NCBI GenBank assembly: GCA_023846275.1
Contig: CM043870.1
Coordinates: 14,111,527 to 14,175,526 of the forward strand
DNA length: 64,000 nucleotides
Direction: 5' to 3'
Source of the DNA: Vanilla planifolia
Lineage: Eukaryota; Streptophyta; Magnoliopsida; Asparagales; Orchidaceae
This document shows, in pieces, positions 22,711 to 34,830 of this stretch. Under the pieces are notes generated by a model. It made no database searches. It saw only the letters and a list, made by a program, of their open reading frames with translations, and had not been told where the DNA came from. Position numbers and translations under genes: made by a program. How positions within the stretch are numbered: position 1 is the stretch's first letter; every line of letters begins with the position of its first letter.

Positions 22711-24549
22711 CAAAGCAAAGTCGAGTAGAGCATTGCAAAGCAAGATAGAGGAGAGCAGAGTATAGCAAAGTAGAGCATAATAGAGTACAATAAAGTAGAG
22801 TGAGTGAAGCAAAGTAGACCATACTAGAGCAGAGAAGACCATGACAGAGTAGAGGAGAGTCGAGTGGAGAAAAGAAAGTACAACAGAGTAGAGTGGAGAA
22901 GAGTAACACAGTGTAGAGTAGAGAGAAGCTAGGATAAAGTAGGCTAAGAAAAGGCATAATAAAGAAGAGAAAGGTAAACTACAGCAGAGTAGAAAAGAGC
23001 AGAGTAGAGTCTAGCAATGTATAGCAGAGTAGAGCATAATAAAGCAAAGTAGAGTAGAGTTAGGTTAGGCTAGGTAAGGCTAAAGTAGAGTAAAGTAGAG
23101 TATAACAGAGCAGCATAAAATAAAGTACAATAGAGCTAGGCTAGGCTAGTTTAAGTTAAAGTTGAGTTGAGTTGAGTAGAGTAGATTAAAGTAGAGTAGA
23201 GTAAAGTAGAGTAAAGTAGAGTAAAGCTAAGTTAGGCTAGGTAGGCTAGGCAATGCTAAAGTAGATTAAAGTAGAGAAGAGTATAGCAAAGTAGAGTAGA
23301 GTTAGGTTAGGCTAGGCTAGGTAAGGGTAAACTAGGCTAGAGTAGATTTGAGTAGAGTAGAGCAGAGTAGAGTAGAGCAGAGCATAGCAGAGAAGAATAG
23401 AGCAAAGCAGAGCAGAGCAAAGAGAAAAGTAGAGTAGAGCAGAGTAGAGTAGAGTTAGGTTAGACTAGGCTGGGCTAAGGTAGGATAGGCTTGGCTAGAG
23501 TAGAGTTGAGAAGATTAGAGTAAAACTAGGTTAGGTTAGGCTAGGCCAAGAAAGATTCGAGTAGAGTAGAGTATAGTATAGTAAATTGGAGTATAGTAGA
23601 GTAGAGTAGAGTAGAGTAAAGAGGAGTAGAGCTAGGTAAAGTTAGGCAAGGCTAGGCTAGCTAGAATAGGGTAGGCAAGACTGGAGTGGAGTAGAGTCGA
23701 GTAGAGTAGAGTAGAGTATAGTAGAGTAAAGCTAGGTTAGTTGAGGCTAGGCAAAGCAAAACAAGGCTACAGTAGAGTAAAGTGGAGTAAAGTAGATTTA
23801 GGTTATGCTAGGTTACACTAGGCTAGATTAGAGTAGAGTAAAATAGAGTAGAGAAAGTTTAGGTTAGGCTAGGTTAAGCAAGGCTAAAGCATAACAGTTT
23901 AGAGTAGAGAAGAGTATAGTAGAGTAGAGGAGAAAAGAGGAGAGCAAAGTAGAGTAGAGTAGAGAAGAGTAGAGTAGGGCAAAGCAGAGGAGATCACAGC
24001 AAAGCAAAGCAGAGCAGAGCAGACCATAAAAGCACATAACAAAGCAGAGCAGAGCTAGGTTAGGCTAGACTAGGTTAGGCTAGACTAGGCTAGGCTTGGC
24101 TTGGGTAGAGTAGAGTACAGTAAAGTAGAGAAGAGTAGAGTAAAGTAGACTAGAGCTTGGTTAGGCTAGGCTAGGTTAGCTTAGTTTAGAGAAGAGTAGC
24201 GTTGAGTCTAGTAGAGTAGAGTAGAGTAGACTAGAGTAGAGTTAGGTTATGCTAGGCTATGATAGACTAGGCTAGGCTAGAGTAGAGAAGAGTAGAGTAG
24301 AGTAGAGTAGAGTAGTGTTAGGTTAGGTAAGCTAAGCGAGGCTAGGTTAAGCTAGGTTAGGCTAGGTTAGAGTATAGCACAATAGAGTAGAGTAGAATAA
24401 AGAAGAGTAGAGCAGATCTGTTTAAAGTAGAGCAAAAAAGAGAGGGAAAAGCAGAGCCAAACAGAGTAGAGTAAAGTTGAGCAGAGCAGAGAATAGTAGA
24501 GCAGAGCTAGGTTAGGCTAGGTTATGCTAGGCTAAAGAGGAGTAGAGTA

Positions 24550-26099
24550 GAGTAAAGTAGAGCTAAGTTGGGCTAGGGTCGGCATGGATTGGCTAGGCTA
24601 GAGCAGAGTAGAGTAGAGCATAGTAAAGTAGAGTAGAGTAGAGAAAAGTAGAGCGAAGCATTGTAGAGTAAAGCAAACATGAGTAGAATAGAGTAAAGCA
24701 AAATAGTGTACAGTAGAGAAAAGTTGAGCAAAGCAATGTAGAGCAGAGCAGAGACGAGTAGAGTAGAGTAGAGCAGAGTAGAGCACCGTTATGCTAGGCT
24801 AGAGTAGAGTAGAGTAAAGCTAGGTTTGTGTAAGTTAGGCTAGGCTTGGTTAAAGTTTAATATAGTAGGGTAGAGTAGGGTAGAGTAGAGTAGAGTAGAG
24901 CTAGGTTGGGCTAGGTTTGGTTAAGCTAGATTAAGCTTCCTAGAGTAGTGTAAAGTAGAGTAGAGTAGAGTTTAGTTGAGTCAAGTAGAGTTGAGTATAG
25001 TAGAGTTGAGTAGAGTAAAGCTATGTTAGGCTAGGCTAGAGCACAATAGAGGTGAGTATAGTAGAGTAAAGTAGAGCTGAGCTTAGCAGAGTAGAGTAGA
25101 GTAGAGATAAACAAAGCAGAGTAGAGAAATATAGAGTATAAAAAAGTAGAGTAGAGTAACACAGAGTAGAGTAGAGCTATGTTAGGTTAGGCTAGGCTAA
25201 GCCAGAGTAGAGTAGTATAGGGGTTGGTTAGGCTAGTTAGGCAATGCTAGGCTAGAGTAGAGTAGAGTAGAGTAGAGTAGTGTAAAGTAGAGTAGAGTAG
25301 AGTAAAGTAGAACTAGGTTTGGATAGGCTAAGCTAAGGTAGGCTATAATAGGCTAGGCTAGGCAAGGATAAAGTGTAGTAAAGTTGAGTGGAGTAGAGTA
25401 AAGTAAAGTATAGTAAAGTAGACTAGAGTAGAGGGGAGTAGAGCAGAGCTTGGTTAGGTTAGGCTAGGCTAGAGTATAATAGGGTAGAGTAGCATAGAGT
25501 AGAGCAAAGCAGAGCAAGTAGAGCAAAGCAGAATAGAATTGAGAAGAGTAGAATAAAGATGAGAGGAGTAGAGAAGAGTAGAGTAGAGCAGAGTAGAGTG
25601 GAGTAGAGTACAGTAGAGCAGAGTAAAGTACAGCTAGAGTGCAGTATAGTATAGAAGGGTAGAGTAGAATAGAGTAGAGTGCAGTCGAGTAGAATATGGC
25701 ATAGTAGAGTGGAGTAGAGTAGAGTAGAGCTAGGTTAGGCTAGGCTACAATAGATTATTGTATAGTATAGTAGAGTAGAGTAGAGTAGAGTGAAGTAGAG
25801 TAGAGTAGAGTAGAGTTGAGGAGAGCAAAGTAGAATAGGCTTGAGTAGAGTAGAGTACAGTAAGGAAGAGAAAAGTAGAGCAAAATAGAGTGAGTTGAAT
25901 AGAGTAGAGTAGAGCATAGTAAGGCAGGGTAGAGCTGACTAGAGCAGAATAGAGAAAAGTTAGGTCAGGCTAGTAAGTCTAAGGTAGGTTAGGGTGGGTT
26001 AGAGTAAAGAAGAGTAGAGTAGAATGGAGTAGAGCAGAGAAAGGTAAAGTAGAGTAGAGTAGAGTAGAGCTAGGTTAGGATAGGCAAGGATAGGCTATG
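24550..26099 (+). repeat. Probable diverged copy of the 1.55-kb repeat
   Basis: Several blocks resemble the next 1.5 kb in order: GCTATGTTAGGCTAGGCTAGAGCACAA near 25021 versus a GCAACGTTAGGC block at 26549; a block with GCAATGCTAGG near 25231 versus GCAATGTTAGG near 26697; and a block ending AAGTGTAGTAAAG near 25380 versus AGAGTGTAGTAGAG near 26893. Offsets are about 1.47-1.53 kb. Matches are weaker than between the two downstream copies and partly low-information, so this is tentative. Confidence 0.45.
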
Positions 26100-26246
26100 T
26101 TGGAGTAGAGTAGAGCAAAACAAGGTTAGGCTAAACTAGGCTACGTTAAATAAGGCTAGAGTAGAGTAGGGTAGAGTAGAGCAGAGTAGAGCAAAATAGA
26201 GAAGTGGAGAGTAGAGTAGAAAAGAGAAGAGCTGAGTAGAGCATAT

Positions 26247-26291
26247 TAGAGTAGAGTAGAGTAGAGTAGAGTAGAGTAGAGTAGAGTAGAG
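26247..26291 (+). repeat. Pure TAGAG run (about nine units)
   Basis: Forty-five bases without a mismatch inside the first 1.55-kb copy. The matching stretch in the second copy (near 27.84 kb) is interrupted (TACAATAGAG), so local homogenisation occurred in one copy only, or decay in the other. Confidence 0.9.
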
Positions 26292-27340
26292 AAAACTAGA
26301 GTAGGGTAGAGCAAGATAGAATAGAGCAGTGTAGAGTATGGTAGAGCTATGTTTGGGTAGGCTCGACTAGGTTATGCTAGGTTAGAGTAGATTAGAGTAC
26401 AACTAAGTTATGCTAGGCTAGGTTAGAGTAGAGTAAAGTAGAGAAGAGTAGAGTATAATAGAGTATAGCTTTGTTTGGCTAGGCGAGGCAAGGCTAGGCA
26501 TGTCAAGGTTAGGCTAGGCTAAGCTACAGTAGAGTAGAGTAAAGTAGAGCAACGTTAGGCTAGGCTAGGCTAAAGTACAAAAGAGTAGAGTAGAGTATAA
26601 AAGAATAGAGTAGAGTAGAGTTGAGCATTACTGAGTATAGTAGAGCAGAGTAAAGTAGAGCAAAGAAGAGTAGGCTAGACCAGAGATGCGTAGAGCAATG
26701 TTAGGCTAAGCAAGGCTAGGTTAGGCTACACAATGCAAGGCTAAGCTAGGTTAAGGTAGAGCATAGTAGAGTAGAGTAGAGTAGACTAGAGTAAAGTATA
26801 GTAGAATAGAGTGGAGTATAGTAGAGTAGAGCAAGGTTATGCTAAGATAGGCTAGGCTAGTGTTGGTTAGGCTAAGCTAGGCTAGAGTAAAGTAGAGTGT
26901 AGTAGAGTAGAGTAGATCTTGGTTAGGATAGGCTAGGCTAAGCTAGAGTAGAGTAGAGTAGAGTAGAGCAGAGCAGAGAAGAGTAGAGCAGAGTAGAGCA
27001 AAGCAAAGTAGAGTAAAGTAGAGCAAAGCAAAGAAGAGTAGAGTAGAGTAAAGCAAAGTAGAGAAGTGCAGAGCAGAATAGAGTAGAGGAGAGTGGAACA
27101 GAATAGAGCAAAGTAGAGTAGGGTAGAGCAAGGTAAAGTACAGTAGAGCTAAGTTAGGCTAAGCAAGGCTTGGCTAGGTTAGGGTAGAGTAGAGTAGAGT
27201 AGAGTAAAGTGGAGTAGAGTATATTAGAGTAGAGTATAGTATAGTATACTAGAGTAGAGCCAAGTTGAGTAGAGCTAGGTCAGGTTAGGCAAGGCAAGGC
27301 TAGGCTAGGTTAGGTTAGGATAGGCTAGAGCAGAGTAGAG

Positions 27341-27390
27341 TAGAGCAGAGTGGAGTGGAGCAGAGCAGAGTGGAGTGGAGCAGAGCAGAG
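27341..27390 (+). repeat. 20-bp tandem duplication
   Basis: CAGAGCAGAGTGGAGTGGAG at 27361-27380 is preceded by a copy differing at one base (27341-27360) and followed by a half copy (27381-27390). It is absent from the matching place in the second 1.55-kb copy (about 28.85 kb), so it arose after that duplication or was lost there. Confidence 0.9.
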
Positions 27391-27691
27391 TAGAGTCGGG
27401 CAAAGTAGAACAGAGCAGCATAGAGTAAGGCAGAGTATAACAGAGCAGAGCAAAGCAGAGTATGTAATGTACAGTAGGGCTAAGTATAGTAAAGTAGAGT
27501 AGAGCTAGGTTAGGCAAGGGTAGGAAAGATTAGGTAAGCATAGAGTAGAGTAAAGTAGAGCTAAGTTAGGCTAGGCTAGGTTTGGCTAGGTTGGAGTAGA
27601 GTGGAGTAGAGTAGACTAGGGTAGAGTAGACTAGAGTAGAGTAAAGTATTATGGAGTAGAGTTAGGTAGGCTAGGCTAAGATAGGCCATGC

Positions 27692-29210
27692 TGGAGTAGA
27701 GTAGAGTAAAGCATGGTTAGGCTAAGCTAGGCTATATTAAATAAGGCTATAGTAGAGTAGGGTAGAGTAGAGCAGTGTAGAGCAAAATAGAGAAGAGGAG
27801 ACTAGAGTAGAACAAAAAAGAGCTCAGTAGAGGATATTAGAGTAGAGTACAATAGAGTAGAGTAGAGCAGAGAAAACTAGAGCAGGGTACACCAAAGATA
27901 GAATAGAGCAATGTAGAGTAGGTAGAGCTATGTTTGGGTAGGCTCGACTAGGTTAGGCTAGAGTAGAGTATAGTATAGCTAAGTTATGCTAGGCTAGGTT
28001 AGAGAAGAGTAGAGTAGAGTAGAGTAGAGCTATGTTTGGCTAGGCAAGGTTAGGAATGTCAAGGTTAGGCTAGGCTAAGCTAGAGTAGAGTAAAGTAGAG
28101 CAATGTTAGACTAGGCTCGGCTAAAGTACAAAAGAGTAGAGTAGAGTAGAGTATAACAGAATAGAGTAGAGTAGAGCTAAGCATTACTAAGTAGAGTAGA
28201 GCAGAGTAAAGTATAGCAAAGTAGAATAAGCCAGACCAGAGTAGAGTAGAGCAATGTTAAAATAAAGCATAGTAGAGTAGAGTAGAGTAGATTAGAGTAA
28301 AGTATACTGAAATAGAGTGGAGTATAGTAGAGTAGAGCAAGGTTATGCTAGGATAGGCTAGCCTAGGGTAGGTTAGGCTAAGTTAAGCCAGAGTAAAGTA
28401 GAGTGTAGTAGAGTAGAGTAGATCTTGGTTAGGCTAGGCTAGGCTAAGTTGGAGTAGAGTAGAGTAGAGTAGGGTAGAGTAGAGCAGAGAAGAGTAGAGC
28501 AAAGAAGAGAAAAGTAGAGTAGAGTAGAGCAAAGAAGAGTAGAGTAGAGTAGAGCAAAGTAGAGCAAAGTAGAGAAGAGCAGAGAAGATTAGAGTAGAGG
28601 AGATTAGAATAGAATAGAGCAAAATAGATTAGGGTAGAGTAAGGTGGAGTAAAGCTAAGTTAGGCTAAGAAAGGTTAAGCAAGGCTAGGCTTGGCTAGGT
28701 TAGGGTAGAGCAGAGTAGAGTAGAGTAGAGTGGAGTAGAATATATTAGAGTAGAGTATAGTATAGTATAGTAGAGTCAAGTTGAGTAGAGCTAGGCTAAG
28801 CTAGGCAAGGCAAGGCTAGGCTAGGTTAGGTTAGGATAGACTAAAGCAGAGTATAGTAGAGTAGATTAAAGTAATGTAAAGTAGAGCAGAGTAGAGTACA
28901 GTAGAGCAGAGAAGAGTAGAGCAAAGAAGAACAGGGCAGCATAGAGAAAGATAGAGTATAACAGAGTAGAGCAAAGTAGAGTAGGGCAACGTAAAGCAGG
29001 CTGAGTAAGTAGAGCAGAGTAGAGCTAGATTAGGCTAGGGTAGGCAAGATTAGGTTAGCATAGAGTAGAGTAAAGTAGAGCTAGGCTAGGCTAGGCTAGG
29101 TTTGGCTAGGTTAGAGTAGAGTAGAGTATATTAGAGTGGAGTATAGTAGAGTAAGGTGGAGTAGAGTAGAGTAGAGTAGAGTAAAGTATTATGGATTAGA
29201 GCTAAGTTAG
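27692..29210 (+). repeat. 1.55-kb tandem duplication, second copy
   Basis: Direct, adjacent copy of the preceding unit. It lacks a YTAGG block of about 75 bp near 28257, where the sequence jumps from GCAATGTTA straight to AAATAAAGCATAGTAGAG. This pair is among the clearest duplications in the window. Parallel 62-codon minus-strand open frames (26943-27131 and 28434-28622) simply reflect the duplicated TAGAG block. Confidence 0.9.
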
Positions 29211-32200
29211 GCTAGGCTATAGTAGGGTAGAGTATAGTAGAGTAAAGTACAGTAAGGTTAGGCTAGGCTAGAGTACAGTAGAGCAGAATAGAGTAGAGTA
29301 GAGTTGAGCAGATTAGAGCAGACCAGAATAGAGTATAACATTATAGAGCAAAGTTAAGAAGAGTTAGGTTAAGCTAGGCTAGGCTAGAGTAGAGCTATGT
29401 TAGGTTAAGCTAGGTTAGGAAAGGTTGATGTAGAGTAGAGTAGAGTTTGGTTAGGCTAGGCTATGCTAAGGAAGGTTAGGGTGGGTTACGCTTGGCTAAG
29501 CCAGAGTAGTGTAGTAAAGTAGAGTAGAGTAGAGTGAGTTTAGGCTAGGCACGGCTTTGCTAGTGTAGAGTAAAGTAGAGTAGAGTGGTGCAAGGTTAGG
29601 CTAGGCTAGGATATGGTAGAGTCGAGTAGAGTAGAGTAAAGTAGAGTATGGTAGAGTAGAGTAGAGAAGAGTATAGTGGAGTAGAATAGAGTGCAGTACA
29701 GTCGAGTAGAGCGAGGTTAGGCTAAGTTGGGCTAGCAAGGTTAGGCTTGGCTAGGCTAAACAAAAGTTATGCTAGGCTAGAGTAGACTAAAGCTCGGTTA
29801 GGCTAGGCTAGGCTAAGTTAGAGTAGAGTAGATTAGAAAAGAGTAGAGTAAAGTAGAGTAGAGTAGAGCTAGGTTAGGCTAGGTTAGGTTTGGTTAGAGT
29901 AGAGTAGAGTAGAGTAGAGTAGAGTATAGTGGAGTAGAGTGGAGTAGAGTACAACAAGGTTTGGCTAGCCTCGATTAGGCTTGGCTCGCATAGGCTCGGC
30001 TAGGCAAGAGTAGTGTAAAGTAAAGTAGAGTAAAGCAGTCCAGCTAGGCTAACCTAGGCTAGAAAAGAGTGGAGTTGAGAAGAGCAGAGTACAGTAGAGA
30101 ATAACAAAGTATAGTTTAGCAGAGCAGAGCCGAAACGACCAGAGCAGAGCAGAGTAGAGTCGAGCACAGTAGAGCGGAGGAGAGTATAGCAAGGTTATGC
30201 TAAGATAGGCTAGATTATAATAGAGTGGAGTAGAGTAGAGTAGAGTAGAGCTAGGTTATGTTTGGCTAGACTATGTTTGCCTTGGCCAATGTAGAGTATT
30301 GTTGAGTACAACAGAGCAGAGTAGAGTAAAGAAGAGTAGAGCAAAGCATAATAAAATAGAGGAGAGCTAGGTTAGGTTAAGTTAGGCTAGGCATGACAAC
30401 GTTAAGCTAAGCTAGAGTACAGTAGAGTAGAGTAGAGTATAGTAGAGTTATGTTCAGTAAGGCTAGGCTAGGCTAGAGTAGAGCAAAGTAGAGTAGAGTA
30501 GCATAGAGCAGAGAAGAGTAAAGTAAAGCATAGTAGAGAAGAGTAGAGTAGAGAGGAGTAGAGCAGAGTAAAGGAGAGTAGAGCAGAGCAGAGTAGAGTA
30601 GAGTAGAGAAGAGCAAAGCAGAGTAAAGTAAAGTAGAGAAGAGTAGAGCAAGGTAAGGTTAAGCTAGGCTGGAGTAGAGTAGAGTATAGTAGAGAAGAGT
30701 AGAGTAGAGTAGAACTTGGTTAGGCTAGGCTAGGGAAGGATAGGCTAACCTAGGCCAGAGTAGAGTTGAGTAAAGTAGGGTGTAATAGAACAGAGTAGAG
30801 TAGTGTATAGTAGAGCAGAGTAGAGCATAGTAGAGTAGAGTATAGCAAAGTAGAGAAGAGCTTAGTTAGGTTTGGCTAGGTTATAGGAGTTTAGAGTAGA
30901 GCTAAGTTAGGCTAGCATAGGGTAGACATGGTTAGAGTAGAGTAGAGTAGAATAGAGGTTAGCTAGGTTAGGTTTAAGCTAGGTTATGCAAGGCTAGGTA
31001 AGGCTAAGCTAGGCTAGGTTAGGTTAGAGTAGAGAAGTAGAGTAGATTAGAGTAGAGTAGAGTAGAGCTAGGTTAGGCTAGGTTATGTAAGGCTAAGCTA
31101 GGCCAGAGTAGAGTAGGGTAGGATAGAGCAGAGTTGAGTAGAGCATAATAAAGTAGAGTTGGATAGAGTAGACCAAAGTAGAGTAGAGTAGAGTAGGAAA
31201 AAGAAGAGTAGAGAAAAGTTGAGTAGAGCAGAGCAGAGTAGTGCATGATGAAGGAGATCAGAGTAGAGAATAGAAAATAGAGCAGAGTTGAATGGAGAAG
31301 AGTAGAGTAGAGTAATGCTAGGTTAAGCTATGCTAGGTTAGGCTAGAGTAGAGTAGAGTTGTGTAGAGTAGAGTAGAGTAGGGTAGAGTAGAGCAAGGTT
31401 AGGCTAGGCTAGGGTTGGCTAGGTTAGAGTAGGGTAGATTAGAGAAGAGTATAGTAGAGTTGAGTAGAGTAAAGCTATGTAGAGTAGAGTAGAGTAAAGT
31501 AGAGAAGAGTAGAGTAGAGCTTGCTATGTTTGGCCAAGTTTGGTAGGCTAGGCTTTGGTAGGCTAGGCTAGGCTACAGTAGAGTATAATAGAGTAGAGAA
31601 GAGTAGACTTGAGTATTACAGAGTTAGGTTTGGCTACGCTAGGCTAGGCAAGGCTAAGAAAGTCTAGAGTAGAGTAGGGAAGAGTAGAGTAGAGGAGAGA
31701 AGAGCAGAGAAGAGATGAGCAGAGAAGAGCAGAGTAGAGTAGAGTAGAGGAAAATCGAGCAATGTTAAGCTAAGCTTGGCTCGGTTATGTTAGGCGAAGC
31801 TAAGCTATGTTAGATCATAGTAGAGACTAGCAGAGGAGAGTATAGTTGAGTAGAGTAGAGCAAGGGTATGCTAAGCTAAGCGAGGCTAGGCTAGACTAGG
31901 GTAAGCTAGGCAAGGCTAAGCTTAGGTAGACTAGAGTGGAGTAGAGTAGAGATCGGTTAAGCAAGGCTGGGCTAGGCTAGGCAAGAGTGTAGAGTATAGT
32001 AGAGCAAAGAAGAGCAAAGTACAGTAGTGTAGAGAAAAGTAGAGTAAAGTAGAGTAGAGCGCGGCATAGTAGAGTTGAATAGAGTCGAGTCGAGCTAACG
32101 TAGGCTGGGCTAGGCTTGGCTAAGCTAAGCATGGTTAGGCTAGAGTGGAGTAAAGTAGAGAAGAGCATAGTAGACTAGATTTTAGTAGAGCATGGTTAGG

Positions 32201-32701
32201 CTATGCTAAGCTAGGTTAAGGTAGAGTAGAGTAGAGTCGAGTAGAGTAGAGTAGAGCTAGGTTAAGCTAGGCTAGGGTAGGCTAAGGTAGGCTAAGCAAG
32301 GCTAGGCTAAGTTAGAGTAGAGTAGAGGAGAGTAGAGAAGAGCCTTGTTAGCTAGGCCAGGCTAGACTAGGCTAGGCTGGAGTAGAGTAGAGTAGAGTAG
32401 AGTAGAGTCGAGTAGAGCAGAATAATATAGATTATAGGGGAGCAGAAGAGAGCAAAGCAAAGAAATAAAGAGCAGAAGAGTAGGGTAGAGTTCAGTAAAA
32501 TAGAGTGGAGCAGAGTAGAGTAGTGTAGAGAAAAGCAGAGTAGAGTAAAGAAGAGTAGAGTAGAGCAAAGCAAGGTTAGGCAAGGCAAGGCAAGTCTAAG
32601 CTAAGCTAGGATAGAGTAGAGTAGAGTAGAGTAGAGAAGAGATAGGTTAAGCTAGGCTAGGCTAGGTTATGCTAGGATGGAGTAGAGTGGAGTACAATAA
32701 A
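29211..32701 (+). repeat. Mixed pentamer array, unassigned
   Basis: Alternating TAGAG and YTAGG blocks. The first kilobase has blocks (for example GCTCGGTTAGGC near 29792) that could represent another eroded copy of the 1.55-kb unit at about 1.4-1.5 kb spacing, but the matches are low-information. No polypurine tract or unusual island stands out before 32.8 kb. Nothing gene-like. Confidence 0.75.
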
Positions 32702-32829
32702 GCTAGATTAGGCTAGACTAGGCTAAGCTAGGCTAGAGTAGAGTAGAGTAAAGTAGAGTAAAATAAAATAGAGTAGAGAAGAGTAGAGTAGAGTAAAGTA
32801 GAGTAGAGTAGAGTAAAGTAGAGTCAAGT

Positions 32830-32909
32830 AGAGGAGAAAAGAGGTCAGGATAAAAGGGGAGGAGAGGAGAGTAAAGGAGAAGAGAGGAGTGGAAAGGAGA
32901 GGAGAGTAG
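32830..32909 (+). repeat. Polypurine tract, downstream 4-kb series copy 1
   Basis: GAGGAGAAAAGAGG, then GGGGAGGAGAGGAGAG and further GGAGAG runs, interrupted near 32846 by TCAGGAT. Lies 128 bp after the anchor at 32702. Confidence 0.85.
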
Positions 32910-34629
32910 AGCAGAGTATTATAGAGTTAGGAAGAGCAGAGTAGAGTAGAGTAGATCAAAGAAGATTAGAATAGTGTAGAGCATAGTAGAACAGAGAATA
33001 GAAAAGCATAACAGAGCATAGTGGAGTAGAGTAGAGTAGAACTAGGTTAGGCTTGGCCAGGCTAAACTAGAGCAGAGTAGTGCAAAGCAGAGTGGAGTAA
33101 GGTGAAGTAAATTAGAGAGAGGATAGGATAGGTTTGGCTTGGCTAGGTTAGAGTAGAGTTGAGTGGTGTAGAGAAGCATAAACTAGAGGAAGGTTAGGTT
33201 AGGCTAAGCTAGGTTTGGGTAGGGTAAGCTAAGGTATGCTACGATAGGTTTGAGTAGAGTAGAGTAGAGTAGTGCAGAGTAGAGTATAGTAGAGCTAGGT
33301 TAGGCTATGTTTTGCTAATCTAGGCTAAGCTACCCTAGAGTAGAGTAGAATAGGGCAAAGCAGAGCAGAGTAGAGAAGAGCAAAGTAGAAAAGTGCAGAC
33401 AATAGCATAGTAGAGCAGAGCAAAGTAGAGTTTGGTTAAGCTAGGCTTAGTTAGGCTACTTTAGAATAAAGTAGAGCTAAGTTGGGTTATGACAAGCTGG
33501 GTTAGTAGAGTATAATAGAGTGGAGTATAGTAGAATAAATGTGAGAAGAGTAGAGTAAACTAGAGTAAAGCAAGGTTAGGCTAGGCTAGGCTCAGATAAG
33601 GTAGGTTATGTAAGACTAAGCTATGCCAGAGTAAAGTAGAGTAGGATAGAGTAGAGTGGGGTAGAGAAAAATAGAAAATAGTTGAGTAAAGAAAAGCATT
33701 GTAGAGCCAAGCAGAGAAGAGTAGAGCATAACAAAGTAGAGCTAGGTTAGGTTAGGTTATGTTATGTTAAACTAAAGTAGAGTAAAGAAGAGCTAAGTTA
33801 GACTAGGCTTGAGTAGAGTAGAGTAGAGTAGAGCAGAGCAAAACAAGCTTATGCTAAGCTTGGCTAAGCTAGTGATGAGTAGATTCAAGTAGAGTAAAGT
33901 AGAGTAGAGCTAGGTTAGGCTAGATTAGCCTAGGATATGATAGAGTAGAGTAGAGTAGATTGAAGTAAAGTAGAGTAGAGTAGAATATAGTAGAGTAGAG
34001 TAGATTAGAGTAAAGTAGAGTAAAGTCATTTTAGGTTATGCCTGGCTAGGCTCACATATAGTAGGTTAGGCAATAGTAGAGTAGGTTAAAGTAGAGCAGA
34101 GCTTGGTTGGAGTAGGCTAGGCTATAGTACAATAGAGAAGAGTAGAGAAGAGTATAGTAGAGTAGAGCATAGCATACTAGAGAAGAGAAGATTAAGGTAA
34201 AGAAGAGTAGAGTGGAGCTAGGTTAGGCTAGGCTGAGGCTAAGTTAGGCTAAGCTAAGGTTAGGCTAGGCTAGAGTAGTGTAGTGTAGTGTAGAGCTAGG
34301 TTAGGTGAAGCTAGGTTAGCCTAAACTAGGCTAGAGTAAAGTAGAGTAGAAGAGAGTAGAGTATTATAGAGAAAAGCAAAGCAGAGTGGTGTAGAGTAAA
34401 GAAGACCAGAGTATAGTAGAGTAGAGTAGAGCAGAACATAAAAGAGTAGAGATGAGCATAGTAGAATAGACCAAGGTTAGGCTAGGCTAGGCTAGAGTAA
34501 GGTAGAGTAGAGTAGAGTAGAGTAGTATTAAGCTTGTTAGGTTAGGCTAGGCTAGGCTAGACAAAGCTAGGCTAAGCTTGGCTAAGCTGGGCTAGAGTAG
34601 TAGAGTACCATAGAGTAAAGTAGAGTAGA

Positions 34630-34668
34630 GCTAATTTTTGCTTGCTTAGGTTTGCCTAGTCTAGGCTA
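34630..34668. other. T-rich irregular stretch within a YTAGG block
   Basis: TAATTTTTGCTTGCTTAGG followed by TTTGCCTAGTC. Individual units can be read as decayed TTAGG, but the density of T is well above that of neighbouring blocks. Confidence 0.5.
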
Positions 34669-34680
34669 GAATAGAGTAGA

Positions 34681-34830
34681 GTAAAGTAGAGTAGAGTAGA
34701 GCAGAGGAGAGCATAGCAGAGCAAAGTAGAGTAGAGTAGAGCAGAGCAAAGTAGAGTAGAGTAGAGTAGAACAGAGCACAGTAGAGCAGAGCAGGGAAGA
34801 GCAGAGCAGAGTAGAGCAAAGCAAAGTAGA
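34681..34830 (+). repeat. C-rich TAGAG block (AGAGC/AAAGC subfamily)
   Basis: AGAGC and AAAGC units make up a large share, giving CAG in place of TAG in many units. Similar C-rich blocks occur at 12236-12340 and 57611-57742. T-to-C variants cluster in such blocks rather than being spread evenly. Confidence 0.75.

Larger units (their letters stand above)
17350..24500 (+). repeat. Mixed pentamer array, higher-order structure not resolved
   Basis: Seven kilobases of alternating TAGAG and YTAGG blocks. Landmarks are a T7 homopolymer at 17667-17673, a TATAG run at 20408-20428, and polypurine tracts at 18787-18810 and 22626-22710 (3.84 kb apart, each preceded by a (T/C)CAGCTTG-containing YTAGG block). 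A nearly YTAGG-free stretch at 22513-22928 yields the longest minus-strand open frame of the window (136 codons, 22432-22842). The 3.84-kb spacing suggests the 4-kb repeat continues here in eroded form, which is inference. No gene seen. Confidence 0.75.
26100..27691 (+). repeat. 1.55-kb tandem duplication, first copy
   Basis: At least eight landmarks repeat downstream in the same order. They are TGGAGTAGAGTAGAG at 26100 (27692); GTTAAATAAGGCTA near 26145 (27728); GCTATGTTTGGGTAGGCTCG near 26346 (27928), identical over 20 bases; TGTCAAGGTTAGGC at 26501 (28058); GCATTACTGAG/GCATTACTAAG at 26625 (28181); GATCTTGGTTAGG at 26915 (28421); CAAGTTGAGTAGAG at 27261 (28777); and GTAAAGTATTATGGA at 27641 (29181). 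Offsets fall from 1.59 to 1.51 kb, mainly because about 75 bp present at 26697-26770 is absent from the second copy. Confidence 0.9.

Noticed and set aside
22432..22842. Longest minus-strand open frame (136 codons), with a second overlapping frame (129 codons, 22568-22957)
   Set aside because: Both translate the complement of TAGAG and GAGAG repeats into YSTLL and SSPLL strings. Two long overlapping frames with the same composition, no domain and no codon preference are what a stop-free repeat gives.
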